From Hysterangium stoloniferum (lineage: Eukaryota; Basidiomycota; Agaricomycetes; Hysterangiales; Hysterangiaceae): a DNA stretch of 64,000 nucleotides. Where the stretch lies: assembly GCA_015178975.1 (NCBI GenBank), contig WHVD01000064.1, positions 1 to 64,000 of the forward strand, given 5' to 3'. Every line of letters starts with the position of its first letter. The stretch's first letter is position 1. The position numbers and the translations under genes were made by a program. Shown here piece after piece: positions 43,015 to 52,640 of this stretch. The notes below the pieces were generated by a model. That model did not search any database and was not told the DNA's origin. It was given only the letters and a program-made list of their open reading frames with translations.

Positions 43015-44604
43015 TCATCAAAGAAAGTAAAGTTGTATGGTGGGTGGTGGGCGTTTTTAGGCGCCACAGGTGCCCCAATGTGTGAGGGCGTGGAGTGCCC
43101 GAATTTTTCCCCAATTTGTGAGGGCGTGGTGCGCCCGAAGGCTTCCCCCATTAGGCCGCCCAGAAATGAGGGCGCATTAGCGCCCAAATCCTCTTATTAG
43201 TCAGCACGGGAGTATTAATGCATTCGTGGAAGCTTTTTCAGTGCCGCGGGACTATTCTGTGACTGCCGCGGGAGCATTTGTGATGTCGCGGGAGTATTCT
43301 GTGACAAACATGGAGGTACTTTGTGATGCATGAAAGTACTTTCGTGACACTGTAACGGCGCGGAAGCCCGTGGTCAAGCCTCAAGGCTGCCACTCTTATC
43401 TCCCTTCCCCCTCTCACCCGGCTGTCTCCTCCTCAGAGTTGCCATCTGGAATTATTTCTCAAGATATTACCTTTATCAAGGTGTGTTAAGACTCTATTTT
43501 ATCCCATTTAATGTTGCTTTTCTAATTAATAATTATTTATTATCATGTTATCATGCAGACAGAATCTGCCTCCCTTCTGGCCCTCTGCTCCTCATATTAG
43601 AGGTGGCCCTTCTCTGAAGTATTTCTGGACTCTTGGGGCTATATCAAAGGTGTGGTAAGTCTGTAGTAATTATTAATCAATTCTTGCTTTTTTGATTGAT
43701 TAAATACTTTAATTGTAGTCAAATTGCCTTTTCCTGGCACTTCTGCTTATTCATAATTTTCCCATACACTGTTTGAAGGCTTTCCTATAATTTTCAGGTG
43801 GGCTTTGGGCTTCCTTATGCTGTTTTAAATTATTTATGCTTTATTTTCTGTATTTCTGGATTATTTTAGAACCAATTGTGCAACTTATTTTTCTCTCACA
43901 CTCTCCCCTACTTTTGTGAGTGCTCCCTATCAGTATAGGTGGAGTATTGAAGGTGAATTGTGTCTCTGGAATTAATTTTACCTTTTTATCCTTATGGATA
44001 ATTCATACAGTTGCCATTGACTCCCATTGTGTTGTGTTTTGGGTTTATTGCTATTTCTACTTTCCCTGGAAGATATAAAGCACCTCCAGGTTAGTATTGA
44101 TTCTCTCTCTCATGTTATTAAAAGTTATTAATGCTTTATTTTTCATGTTTTTGGGTCATTTTAGATCTATTTGTCTGATTTCTTTTTGTCTCACACTTTC
44201 CACTCCTTTTTGTGAGTCCTCTCTGTGAGTAGAGTGGAGTATTAAAGGTAAGTCCCATCCCTGTGTTTAATTTCACCTTTCTTTGCTTAATGATTATTCA
44301 TACAGTGGAATTAACTCCTATTGTGTGGCTTTTTTACTTTGTTGCTGTTTCTATTCCTCCTGGAAGATAAGAAGCTCCTCAAGGTTAGTATTGATAACTT
44401 CCCTTATTCTGTGACAACTGATTTATACTTCACATTTTTGATTTATTTTAGCCTAATTCAATTCAACTTACTCTCTCACTCCTCTCCCCCTCTTTATAAC
44501 AGGTTTTCTGTGTCTGCTGCTGCTGCTTTGTTTTAGAGAAGCCATATAGCTCTCTTTGTGATACTGCATTGGCATTTTGCTCTTGAGTGGATTCTTCCAT
44601 TATT
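43015..44604 (+). other. Helitron H3 5' region and exon/intron-like leader
   Basis: 43015-43450: terminal GGTGGGTGGTGGGC, two GTGAGGGCGTGG boxes, GTCAGCACGGGAG and several GGGAGYATT boxes, CTCAAGGCTGCCAC. 43480-44540: three related units of about 280 bp, each with a donor such as CAGGTTAGTATTG or AAGGTRARTC and an acceptor (CATGCAG, CATACAG, TTTTAG). No coding frame; probably a spliced leader region. Confidence 0.55.
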
Positions 44605-45657
44605 ATGGATTGAACACCTGAGCGTGATCGGGAGGAGGACCGAAGGCAGCATAGGGCAAAGTTGCAAATGACATCCCCATCTGATCGTCATCGGCGTTTA
44701 GTTGTGAATTCTAATATACCACCCCCTGCTCAACCATTCCGAGATCTCCATCTTCCTGTTGGTAGAGGTCAATCTGATAATCCATTTTTGGTTGCTCAGC
44801 CAGGTGGTTCTACTGCAAGTGGCTCTGTTGCAGGTGGCTCTGTTGCAGGTGGCTCTGTTGCAGGTGGCTCTGTTGCAGGTGACTCTGCCACAGGTGGCTC
44901 TGCTACAGGTGGCTCTGCCACAGGTGGCTCTGCTACAGGTGGCTCTGCTGCAGGTGGCTCTGCTGCAGGTGGCTCTGATGCAATGGCTCTCTTGCATAGG
45001 CAGTATGAAGATTTGCCACCATTACAACCTCTTAGGCGGGGTCGTGGACAAGGAAATCCAGCTGCTCAAATTGTCCAATCTGCACCAGTCCAGCATAGTC
45101 ATGCACCTGTTAATGCCATGCCACACCTCCAGGCACAGGTACCCATTTTGCAGTTAGCCCCACCACAGCATCACCATCTACCTGGAAATCCAGTTCCACA
45201 ACAACAACTACCTATTTTGCAATGGGCACCACCACAGCTTCACCATCCACATGCAAATCCAGCTCCACAGCTGTACCATGGTCATCCACCTGTTCATGCC
45301 ATGCCACAACTCCAGGCACAGGTACCCATTTTGCAGTTAGCCCCACCACAGCATCACCTTCCACCTGGAAATCCAGCTCTCCAACAACCACAACCACCTA
45401 TTGTGCAGTGGGCACCACCACAGCTTCACCATCCACCTGGAAATCCAGTTCCACAGCAGCAACAGCAACAGCAACTACAGTTAGCCCCACCTCCAGCTAT
45501 TCCCCCACCTCCAGTTATTTTACAGCCTGCAGCTATGCCTCCACCTCCACTTCCTATTCTACAATTACCTATTGGACGGCAACCAGTTGTAGAAGACAGA
45601 TTTCCAAGACATGACTTACGACAGATGAATATACAGTGCCTGTTTTCCAGATCCTGA
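44605..45657 (+). pseudogene. Helitron H3 N-terminal proline-rich ORF, truncated
   Basis: ATG at 44605 gives MD then TGA, followed in frame by TPERDREEDRRQHR; an open frame runs to 45657. It has an 18-bp repeat encoding GGSVA/GGSAT (44815-44985) and QLAPPQHHHLPGNP-type repeats, then RQPVVEDRFPRHDLRQ and MNIQC, where it jumps to Rep sequence in another frame (LFSRS-stop). The whole Zn-finger, middle region and HUH motif are deleted relative to H2. Confidence 0.75.
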
Positions 45658-46435
45658 AACACATCCCAGACTATTTAATTTAGTAGGTCAACTCATGACC
45701 CATGGCCCCTGTGGAGCTGAACATCCAAATGCTGCCTATATGGTTGATAAGAAGTGCAGTAAATACTATCCAAAGGATTGGTGTGAAGCCACCATTGTCA
45801 ATGAGGAAGGCTATCCAACATATGCTTGCCCCAACAATGGAAGGGTTTATCAAACTCCCAAGTTTACATATGATAATAGATATGTTGTCCCTTACTCCCC
45901 CATATTGATTCTCACCTTTGAATGCCATATCAATGTAGAGTTGACCTTTACCAATAGGTCAATGAAGTATATGCATAAATACTGTTACAAGGGCCATGAT
46001 CGTACAACTATGGAATTTGGAACAACACCAGATGAGATTCAACAGTACCTTGATGCCCGTTATGTCAGTGCACATGAATCTGTCTGGCGATTAATGCATA
46101 ATGAAATCCACACCCAAGTTCCTGCAGTAATGGCACTTGGAGTCCATCTCCCTGGGGAAAACACTGTACTTTTTGATGGTGATCAAGGTCCTGCTGAGGC
46201 TTTACAAAGGGCAGAGCTTTCAGGGACAACTCTCATGGCTTATTTTGAAGCTAATGCCAAGGGTCTCATTGGTTATAATGGACAGCGTGCCCAGGACACA
46301 TTTTATATGGACTTTCCTGAGTATTTCACATATGTACCCAAGAAGAAATCATGAAAGCCATGTCAAAGTGGGTTTTCCATAGGGCGCATTCATTTTGTTA
46401 ACATTGCCAGTGGGGAAAGATTCCACCTCCATACA
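45658..46435 (+). pseudogene. Helitron H3 Rep remnant (two-Tyr half only)
   Basis: Begins at the ETHPRLFNLVGQLMTHGPCG region; has the Cys/His cluster (ECNIDKKCSKYY-like), NRYVVPYSPILILTFECHIN and the catalytic KYMHKYCYKGHDRTTMEFG. The frame ends at TGA (46354), where H2 also shows a stop (both replace Trp-like codons). Without the HUH motif it cannot be an active nuclease. Confidence 0.83.
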
Positions 46436-46804
46436 TTGCTCACTGTTGTCAAAGGTGCCACCTCATTTGAACAGCTCAGGACCTTTCAGGGTGAGACCTA
46501 TCCTACATTTCAACAAGCCTGTGTAGCACGTGGTTTGCTTGAAGATGACCGTCAGTGGCACATGTGCCTCACAGAAGCCAGTCGCATAGAGTCTGGGTTT
46601 CAACTTCGCAGATTGTTTGCTATCATTTTGACCATGTCCTCCCCTGCACAACCCCAGGAACTCTGGAATGACTTTAAAGTATTTCTTTGTGATGATTTGG
46701 AGTTCATACTTTGGCAAACACATGGCATTGATGATCCATCACCAAACCAAGTTTATAACTTTGGTCTCTATGAAATTGATAGGATCCTATGCTATTCTGG
46801 AAAG

Positions 46805-47023
46805 TATTGGAAAATATTGGACTGGCCAGGAATTGAACCTGGGACCATCTGTAATCTAGACTGGATGCTCTACCACTGAGCTACCAACCCTTTAGGTACT
46901 CAGTAGTGAAGTCAACTCTATATGGCCATTAACATTCCATATACACAGAAACTGTGAGAGACAGTCACACATTCACACTGCTCTAAAGCTGAGTCTAGGC
47001 TGGCAAACCAACCATATCCAACA
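46805..47023 (-). mobile_element. 219-bp insert with LTR-like ends and a tRNA-like sequence
   Basis: Bounded by the duplication GAAAG (46800-46804 and 47024-47028). On the minus strand it runs TGTTGGATATGG...TTTTCCAATA, i.e. TG start, near TG/CA ends and short inverted repeats. It contains a tRNA-like sequence at its 3' side. H2 shows the empty site. Could be a solo LTR of a TRIM-type element or a SINE-like element. Confidence 0.6.
46818..46890 (-). tRNA. tRNA-like sequence, degenerate anticodon arm
   Basis: 73 nt. Acceptor arm pairs 7/7 (GGGTTGG with CCAGTCC, two G-U). D stem is GCTC/GAGC and T arm CCAGG-TTCAATT-CCTGG. Pol III box A TAGCTCAGTGG and box B GGTTCAATTCC are well formed. The anticodon stem does not pair well (CCAGT with ACAGA around CTAGATT), so no confident anticodon; the best reading would be AGA. 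It is probably a tRNA-derived pol III promoter, not a working tRNA gene. Confidence 0.5.
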
Positions 47024-47049
47024 GAAAGTCCCTCTCACACTATCCAACC

Positions 47050-48546
47050 ATGCCAAACTGCACTGATAATTGGGATGGGATTGTTGGCAACTGTCTCATT
47101 AAGGAGCAAAAGAATTATAATCTGGAACATGAGCTTGCCAGTGCCCAAGCCAATCTTGAAAAGTGCAATCCTGAACAACGAGCTGCCTTTGAGACTATCA
47201 TGAAGGCAGTGGATGAGCAGCAGGAGGGCAAATTGTTTTTTGTGAATGGTCCAGGTGGCACTGGCAAGTCCTTTGTATGGAATACTTTGGCACATACATG
47301 TAGGGCCAAGGGCTACATTGTGCTTTGTGTGGCATCTTCTGGAATTGCATCAATGATTCTCAAGGGTGGTCGCACTTCTCACAGTACATTTTCAATCCCT
47401 GTTCCCTGTGAGAAGGATGCTCTATGTCATATCAAAAAGGGTTCAGAAAAAGCAGAGCTCATGAAGAATGTCCAACTGATTATCTGGGATGAAGTTCCAA
47501 TGCAGTCACGTTTCACATGTGAGGCAGTTGACAGAACCCTGAGGGATTTATTAGACAAGGAGGATCTTCCCTTTGGAGGGATTCCTGTGGCCTGGGGAGG
47601 TGACTTTCAGCAGACTTTGCCTGTTGTACCAAAGGGTTCGAAAGAACAGATCATTGGTCAATGTATCCAGAAATCAGAACTCTGGAAGCATATCAAGGTA
47701 CTCTTCTTGAAAAAGAATATGCGGGTGGACCAGGATGATCCAGACAGTCAACAGTTTGCTCAGTGGCTATTGGATATAGGCCATGGAAAGGATTTACCTT
47801 TGGATCATACAATGGATATCCCTCCTCATATGATTTGTGGTCCAGAAATGTCAGATCTAATTGCAGAGATATATCCAGACATCCATGTGGATAGAGACCA
47901 AAGAGATTGGGAAGATGAAGACTTCTTAGACCGGGCAATTCTGTGTCCAAGGAATTCAGAAGTAGACGAGATTAATTCAGAACTTCTGAATAAATTCCCT
48001 GGGGAGAGTCGTGTGTACCACAGTGCTGATACTGCAGAGGGAGACAGTGAGACAGAGATGTATCCTGTAGAGTATTTGAACAGTCTCAATTCTGGTGGAA
48101 TCTCACCAAGTTGACTTGAGGTGAAGCCAGGAGTGCCATTGATGCTATTACGGAATATAGATCCACAGAGGGGGCTTTTCAATGAGACACAATTGCGATT
48201 GGTGAAAATGGAAAATCATTTGCTTCAAGTGTGGATCCTAACTGGACCATGTACTGGAAAAATGGCATTTCTTTCACGGATCAAAATAATTACAAATGAT
48301 GATCAACTGCCATTTAAACTGCATCGTATTCAGTTTCCAGTGCGGTTGGCATTTGCAATGACGATTAACAAGTCACAGGGACAGTCTTTGAAAGTGGTAG
48401 GAATAGATTTGAGAATGGCAGTGTTTGGACATGGACAATTGTATGTGGGAGTTTCAAGGGGAAGAAGTTGGAATAGGATAAAAATATTATTAAAAGAGAC
48501 AAAGAGAACAGCAAATATAGTGTACAAAGATGTATTATTAGATTGA
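47050..48546 (+). pseudogene. Pif1-type helicase of H3, full length with one stop
   Basis: Walker A FFVNGPGGTGKSFVWNTLAH, Walker B LIIWDEVPMQS, GGDFQQTLPVV and the Arg-bearing region LFLKKNMRVDQDD; then AILCPRNSEVDEIN, a TGA at 48112-48114 (SPS-stop-LEVKPG, Arg expected), GVPLMLLRNID, PVRLAFAMTINKSQGQSL and QLYVGVSRGR (motif VI), ending VLLD. Apart from the stop it is complete and in one frame. It is the reference for the truncated H2 helicase. Confidence 0.92.
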
Positions 48547-48610
48547 AGTTTTAATGTATTTTGATTGATTGTTTCTAACTTTTCTGACTTCTAACAGTGA
48601 TTGTGATATG

Positions 48611-48785
48611 TAAATACTTAGAAATGCTCAGAAATACTTAGAAGTGCTCAGAAATACTTAGAAGTGCTCAGAAATACTTAGAAGTGCTCAGAAATACTTA
48701 GAAGTGCTCAGAAATACTTAGAAGTGCTCAGAAATACTTAGAAGTGCTCAGAAATACTTAGAAGTGCTGAGAAATACTTAGGAGT
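48611..48785. repeat. 20-bp tandem repeat downstream of the H3 helicase
   Basis: About eight units GAAATACTTAGAAGTGCTCA just before the Helitron 3' hairpins. H2 has one to two units in the same place, so the array length varies between copies. Confidence 0.95.
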
Positions 48786-48902
48786 CATGGACGCAGGGGG
48801 GTTTGGGGGGCAAAGCCCCCCAACAAGCCGGAGCCCGCAGCAAAGTTGTGGGGCAGGTCACAAAGTGACCGCCCCGCAGCGTAGCAAGGGTTCCCAGGCT
48901 TG
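48786..48902 (+). other. Helitron H3 3' terminal region with two strong hairpins
   Basis: GGGGGGCAAAGCCCCCC hairpin (about 48808-48824), then GGTCACAAAGTGACC inside GGGGC/GCCCC arms (about 48851-48875), then GCAAGGGTTCCCAGGCTTG at the terminus, followed by T. The last four bases CTTG differ by one from the usual CTRR Helitron end. Confidence 0.65.
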
Positions 48903-49059
48903 TCAATATATAGTAAAGTTGCTTGGTGGGTGGTGGGCACTTTTGGGCGCTGTGAGGGTGCGGAGCACCCGAACTTTCTTCCTGCTTTAGCGCCATAATG
49001 GCCATATAAGGAAGGTAAAAGGTACGATCAACAGTGCAAAATTAGTCAGCACGGGAGCA

Positions 49060-49290
49060 CGTTTCCTTCATCCTCCTCTGATCCGCCTCCTCTCTCTTTC
49101 CTCCAGCCAGTGCCTGTTCCATCTTTTCCTCCAGTCGGTGATGTTCCTTCTCTCTCCCTCCTCCTCTGATTGGCCTTCTGATTGGCCTCCTCTCTGCATG
49201 AGTGTCCCTCTTCCTTCTCTCTCCTTCATCCTCTGATTATTATGCACGCGTGGAAGTATTCTATACACGTGTGGCATTTTCAACCACGCA
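49060..49290 (+). repeat. Splice-acceptor-like minisatellite, first block in M2
   Basis: Three to four degenerate units with CCTCCTCTGATTGGCC, CTCTTTCCTCCAG before the 15-bp array starts. Confidence 0.8.
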
Positions 49291-49880
49291 CCCATCCCAC
49301 CGCGCACCCATCCACCCACTCCCATCCACCCGCACCCATCCACCGTGCACCCATCCACCGCGCACCCATCCACCATGCACCCATCCACCGCGCACCCATC
49401 CACCACACACCCATCCACCGCGCACCCATCCACTGCGCACCCATCCACTGTGCACCCATCCACCCCGCACCCATCCACTGCGCACCCATCCACCATGCAC
49501 CCATCCAGCGTGCACCCATCCACCCCGCACCCATCCACCCCGCACCCATCCACCCCGCACCCATCCACCGCACACCCATCCATCGTGCACCTGCACCCAT
49601 CCACCGCACACCTGCACCCATCCACCACGCACCTGCACCCATCCACCACGCACCTGCACCCATCCACCACGCACCTGCACCCATCCACCGCACACCTGCA
49701 CCCAGCCACCACGTACCCATCCACCGTGTACCCATCCACCGTGTACCCATCCACCGTGCACCCATCCACCGTGCACCCATCCACTGCACACCCATCCATC
49801 GCGCACCTGCACCCATCCACCGCGCACCTGCACCCATCCACCGCATACCCATCCACCCGCTCCCATCCACTGCGCACCCA
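49291..49880. repeat. 15-bp minisatellite in M2
   Basis: About 38 units of CGCGCACCCATCCAC type with 15- and 21-bp variants (an added CACCTG). Open in all frames on both strands, which creates long false ORFs. Same unit as in M1 (23815-25545). Confidence 0.95.
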
Positions 49881-52625
49881 CTCCCATTATGGCGCACCCT
49901 CTCTCTTTCCTCCAGGTGATGTGCGTACTCTTTCCTTCTCCCTCTGTCCTGCGCTAATCCACCTCCTCTCTCTTTTCTCCAGCGAGTGTGTGTACTGTTT
50001 CCTTCTCTCTCTGTCCTCCTCTGAGGGACCTCTTCTCTCTTTTGTCCAGCCGGTTTTCCTTCTCTCTCCGTCCTCCTCTCATCAGGACCCTCTCTCTTTC
50101 CTCCAGCCGGTGCATCTACCATTTCCTTCTTCCTCTGTCCTGTGCTGATTTCCCTCCTCTCTCTTTCCTCCAGCCGGTGCACATTCCATTTCCCTCTCTC
50201 TCTGTCCTCTTCTGATTGGCCCCCTCTCTTTCCTCCAGCATTGTCCCCTTCTCTTTCCTCCAGCCAGTGCGCACTCCCTTTCCCCTCTCTTTGTCCTCCT
50301 CTGATTGTCCCCCTCTCTTTCCTCCAGCCGGTGCGTCTACCATTTCCTTCTTCCTCTGTCCTGTGCTGATTTACCTCCTCTCTCTTTCCTCCAGCTGGTG
50401 TGTTTACCATTTCCTTCTTCCTGCCCTGCGCTGATTTGCCTCCTCTCTCTTTCCTCCAGCCGGTGCGCATTCCATTTCCCTCTCTCTGTGTCCTGTTCTG
50501 ATCGGCCCCCTCTCTTTCCTCCAGCTGGTGCGTGTACTGCTCCTTCTCCCTTTGTCCTCCTCTCTCTTTCCTCCAGCCAGTGCGCATTCCATTTGCCTCT
50601 CTCTCTGTCCTCTTCTGATTGGCCCCCTCTCTTTCCTCCAGCCAGTGCGCATTCCCTTTCCCCTCTCTCTTTGTCCTCCTCTGATTGTCCCCCTCTCCTT
50701 CCTCCAGCCGGTGTGCATTCCCTTTCTCCTCTCTCTTTGTCCTCCTCTGATTGTCCCCCTATCCTTCCTCCAGCTGGTGTGTGTTCCCTCTCTCTCTGTC
50801 CTCTTCTGCTCAGCCCCCTCTCTTTCCTCCAGCCGGTGCGTGTACTGCTGCTTCTCCCTCTGTCCTCCTCTCTCTTTCCTCCAGGAGGTGTGTGCCATTT
50901 CCTTCTCTCTTCGTCCTCCTCTAATTGGCCTCCTCTCTTTCCTCCAGCCAGTGTGTGTACTATTTCTTTCTCCCTTTGTCCTCCTCTGATTGGCCTGCTC
51001 TCTTTCCTCCGGCCGGTGGGTGTACTGTTTCTTTCTCCCTTTGTCCTCCTCTGATCAGCCTCCTCTCTCTTTCCTCCAGGAGGTGTGTGTACCATTCCCT
51101 TCTCTCTTCATCCTCCTCTAATTGGCCTCCTCTCTTTCCTCCAGCCGGTGCATGTACCGTTTCCTTCTCCCTTTGTCCTCTCTCTTTCCTCCAGCCACTG
51201 CGTGTACCGTTTCCTTCTCCCTTCGTCCTCCTCTCTCTTTTCTCCAGGAGGTGTGTGTCCCCTTTCCTCCTCCCTCTGTCCTGCTCTGATTGGCCTCCTC
51301 TCTCCATCCTGCTCTGATTGGCCCTCTCTCTTCCCTCCAGGTAGTTTGTGTACCCTTTCCTTCTCTCTTCATCCTGCCCTGATTGGCCTCCGTTCTCTTT
51401 CCTCCAGCCAGTGCATGTTCCTCTGATTGGCCTACTCTCTCTTTCCTACAGTGTGTCTACCATTTCCTTCTTCCACCATCCTCCTCTGACCAGCCCTCTC
51501 TTTCCTCCAGGTGGTGTGTACCCTTTCTTCAGGTGCACGTTCCTTTTCCCCTTCTCTCTGTTCTCCTTTGATGGCCTCCTCTTTCCTCCACCCGGTGCAT
51601 GTTCCCTTTCCTTCTTTCTGTCCTCCTCTGATCGGCCTCCTCTCTGTCCTCCAGCTGGTGCACATTCCCTTTCCCTCTCTCTCCATCCTCCTCTGACTGG
51701 CCTCCTCTCTTTCCTCCAGCCGGTGAGTGTTCCCTTTCCTTCTATCTCCATCCTCCTCTGATTGGCCCTCTCTTTCCTCCAGGTAGTGTGTGTACCATTT
51801 CTTTCTTCCTCCGTCCTCCTCTGATCCTCTTATCTTTCCTCCAGGTGGTGCGCATTCCCTTTCCTGCTCTCTCTATCCTCCTCCGGTGTGTCTACCCTTC
51901 CCTTCTCTCTTCGTCCTCCTCTGATCAGCCCTCTCTCTTTCCTCCAACCGGTGCATGTCCCCATTCCTTCTCTCTTCATTCTCCTCTGAACAGCCTCTCT
52001 TTCTTTCTTCCAGATGGTGCGTGTACCCTATCCTTCTCTCTCCGTCCTCCTCTGACCGGCCTCCTCTCTCTTTCCTCCAGGTGGTACGTGTATCGTTTCC
52101 TTCTTCCTCCATCCTCCTCTGATTGGCTTCCTCTCTTTCCTCCAGGATGTGTATGTCCCTTTTCCTTTCTCTTCATCCTCTTCTGACTGGCCTCCTCTCT
52201 TCCTCTAGCACATGCAAGCACCGTTTCCTTCTCTCTCTTTTCTCCAGCCAGTGCATGTACCCTTCCCTTCTCTCTTCATCCTCCTCTGACCAGCCTCCTC
52301 TCTCTTTCCTCCTGGAGGTGAGTGTACTACCCTTTCCTTCTCTCTTTGTCCTCCTCTGACTGTCCTCCTCTCTCTTTCCTCCAGCCAGTGTGTGTCCCCT
52401 TTCCTTCTCTCTCTGTCCTGACTGGCTTCCTCTCTCTTTCCTCCAGGTGGTACATGTCCCCTTTCCTTCCCTCTCCATCCTCCTCTGATCCGCTCCTCCA
52501 GCCAGTGCGTGTACCGTTTCCGTCTCTCCCTCCTCTGACCAGCCCCCTCTCTCTTTCCTCCAGGAGGTGCGTGTGCCCTTTCCTTCTCACTCCGTCCCAC
52601 TCTGATCAGCCTCCTCTTTTCCTGT
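49881..52625 (+). repeat. Long minisatellite of about 66-bp splice-acceptor-like units in M2
   Basis: About 40 units; spacing of successive CTCCAG boxes is 65-67 bp (for example 50101, 50168, 50233). Each unit has CTGAT, a pyrimidine tract, TTTCCTCCAG, then GCCGGTGCGTGTACC. It creates many false ORFs on both strands. Confidence 0.93.
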
Positions 52626-52640
52626 TCCTTCTCTCTCTAT

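Larger units (their letters stand above)
46436..47049 (+). pseudogene. H3 Rep-to-helicase linker, interrupted by a small insert
   Basis: LTVVKGATSFEQLRTFQGE, QWHMCLTEASRIESGFQLRR, LWNDFKVFLCDDLEFI and NFGLYEIDRILCYSG. At 46805 the 219-bp tRNA-bearing insert enters, and the coding sequence resumes at PLSHYP-equivalent codons after 47029. Confidence 0.78.
43015..48902 (+). mobile_element. Helitron H3, internally deleted
   Basis: The 5' end is taken at TCATCAAAGAAAGTAAAG (43015), preceded by A; the 3' end is CCCAGGCTTG (48902), directly followed by TC of M2. It inserted just beyond the gypsy 3 chromodomain. It encodes the N-terminal proline-rich part, a Rep missing its HUH half, and a complete helicase with one stop. 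A 219-bp tRNA-containing insert lies at 46805-47023. Confidence 0.7.
48903..52640 (+). mobile_element. Helitron-like minisatellite unit M2 (3' end not located)
   Basis: Starts TCAATATATAGTAAAGTTGC directly after H3, then GGTGGGTGGTGGGC and GTCAGCACGGGAG. It is filled with two minisatellites like those of M1, in the same relative orientation, and then A-rich DNA (52640-52760) corresponding to the AT-rich tract in M1. No transposase. I could not find its 3' terminus; the end given is that of the array. Confidence 0.55.

Noticed and set aside
46818-46890. A functional tRNA gene
   Set aside because: The anticodon stem does not pair and the sequence lies inside a small mobile insert; kept only as a tRNA-like sequence.
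49182-50587. Long ORFs of 200-435 codons on both strands (Cys-Asp-Gly, His-Pro or Trp-Met-Gly repeats)
   Set aside because: They are translations of stop-free 15-bp and 66-bp minisatellites, open in several frames at once with no conserved start.
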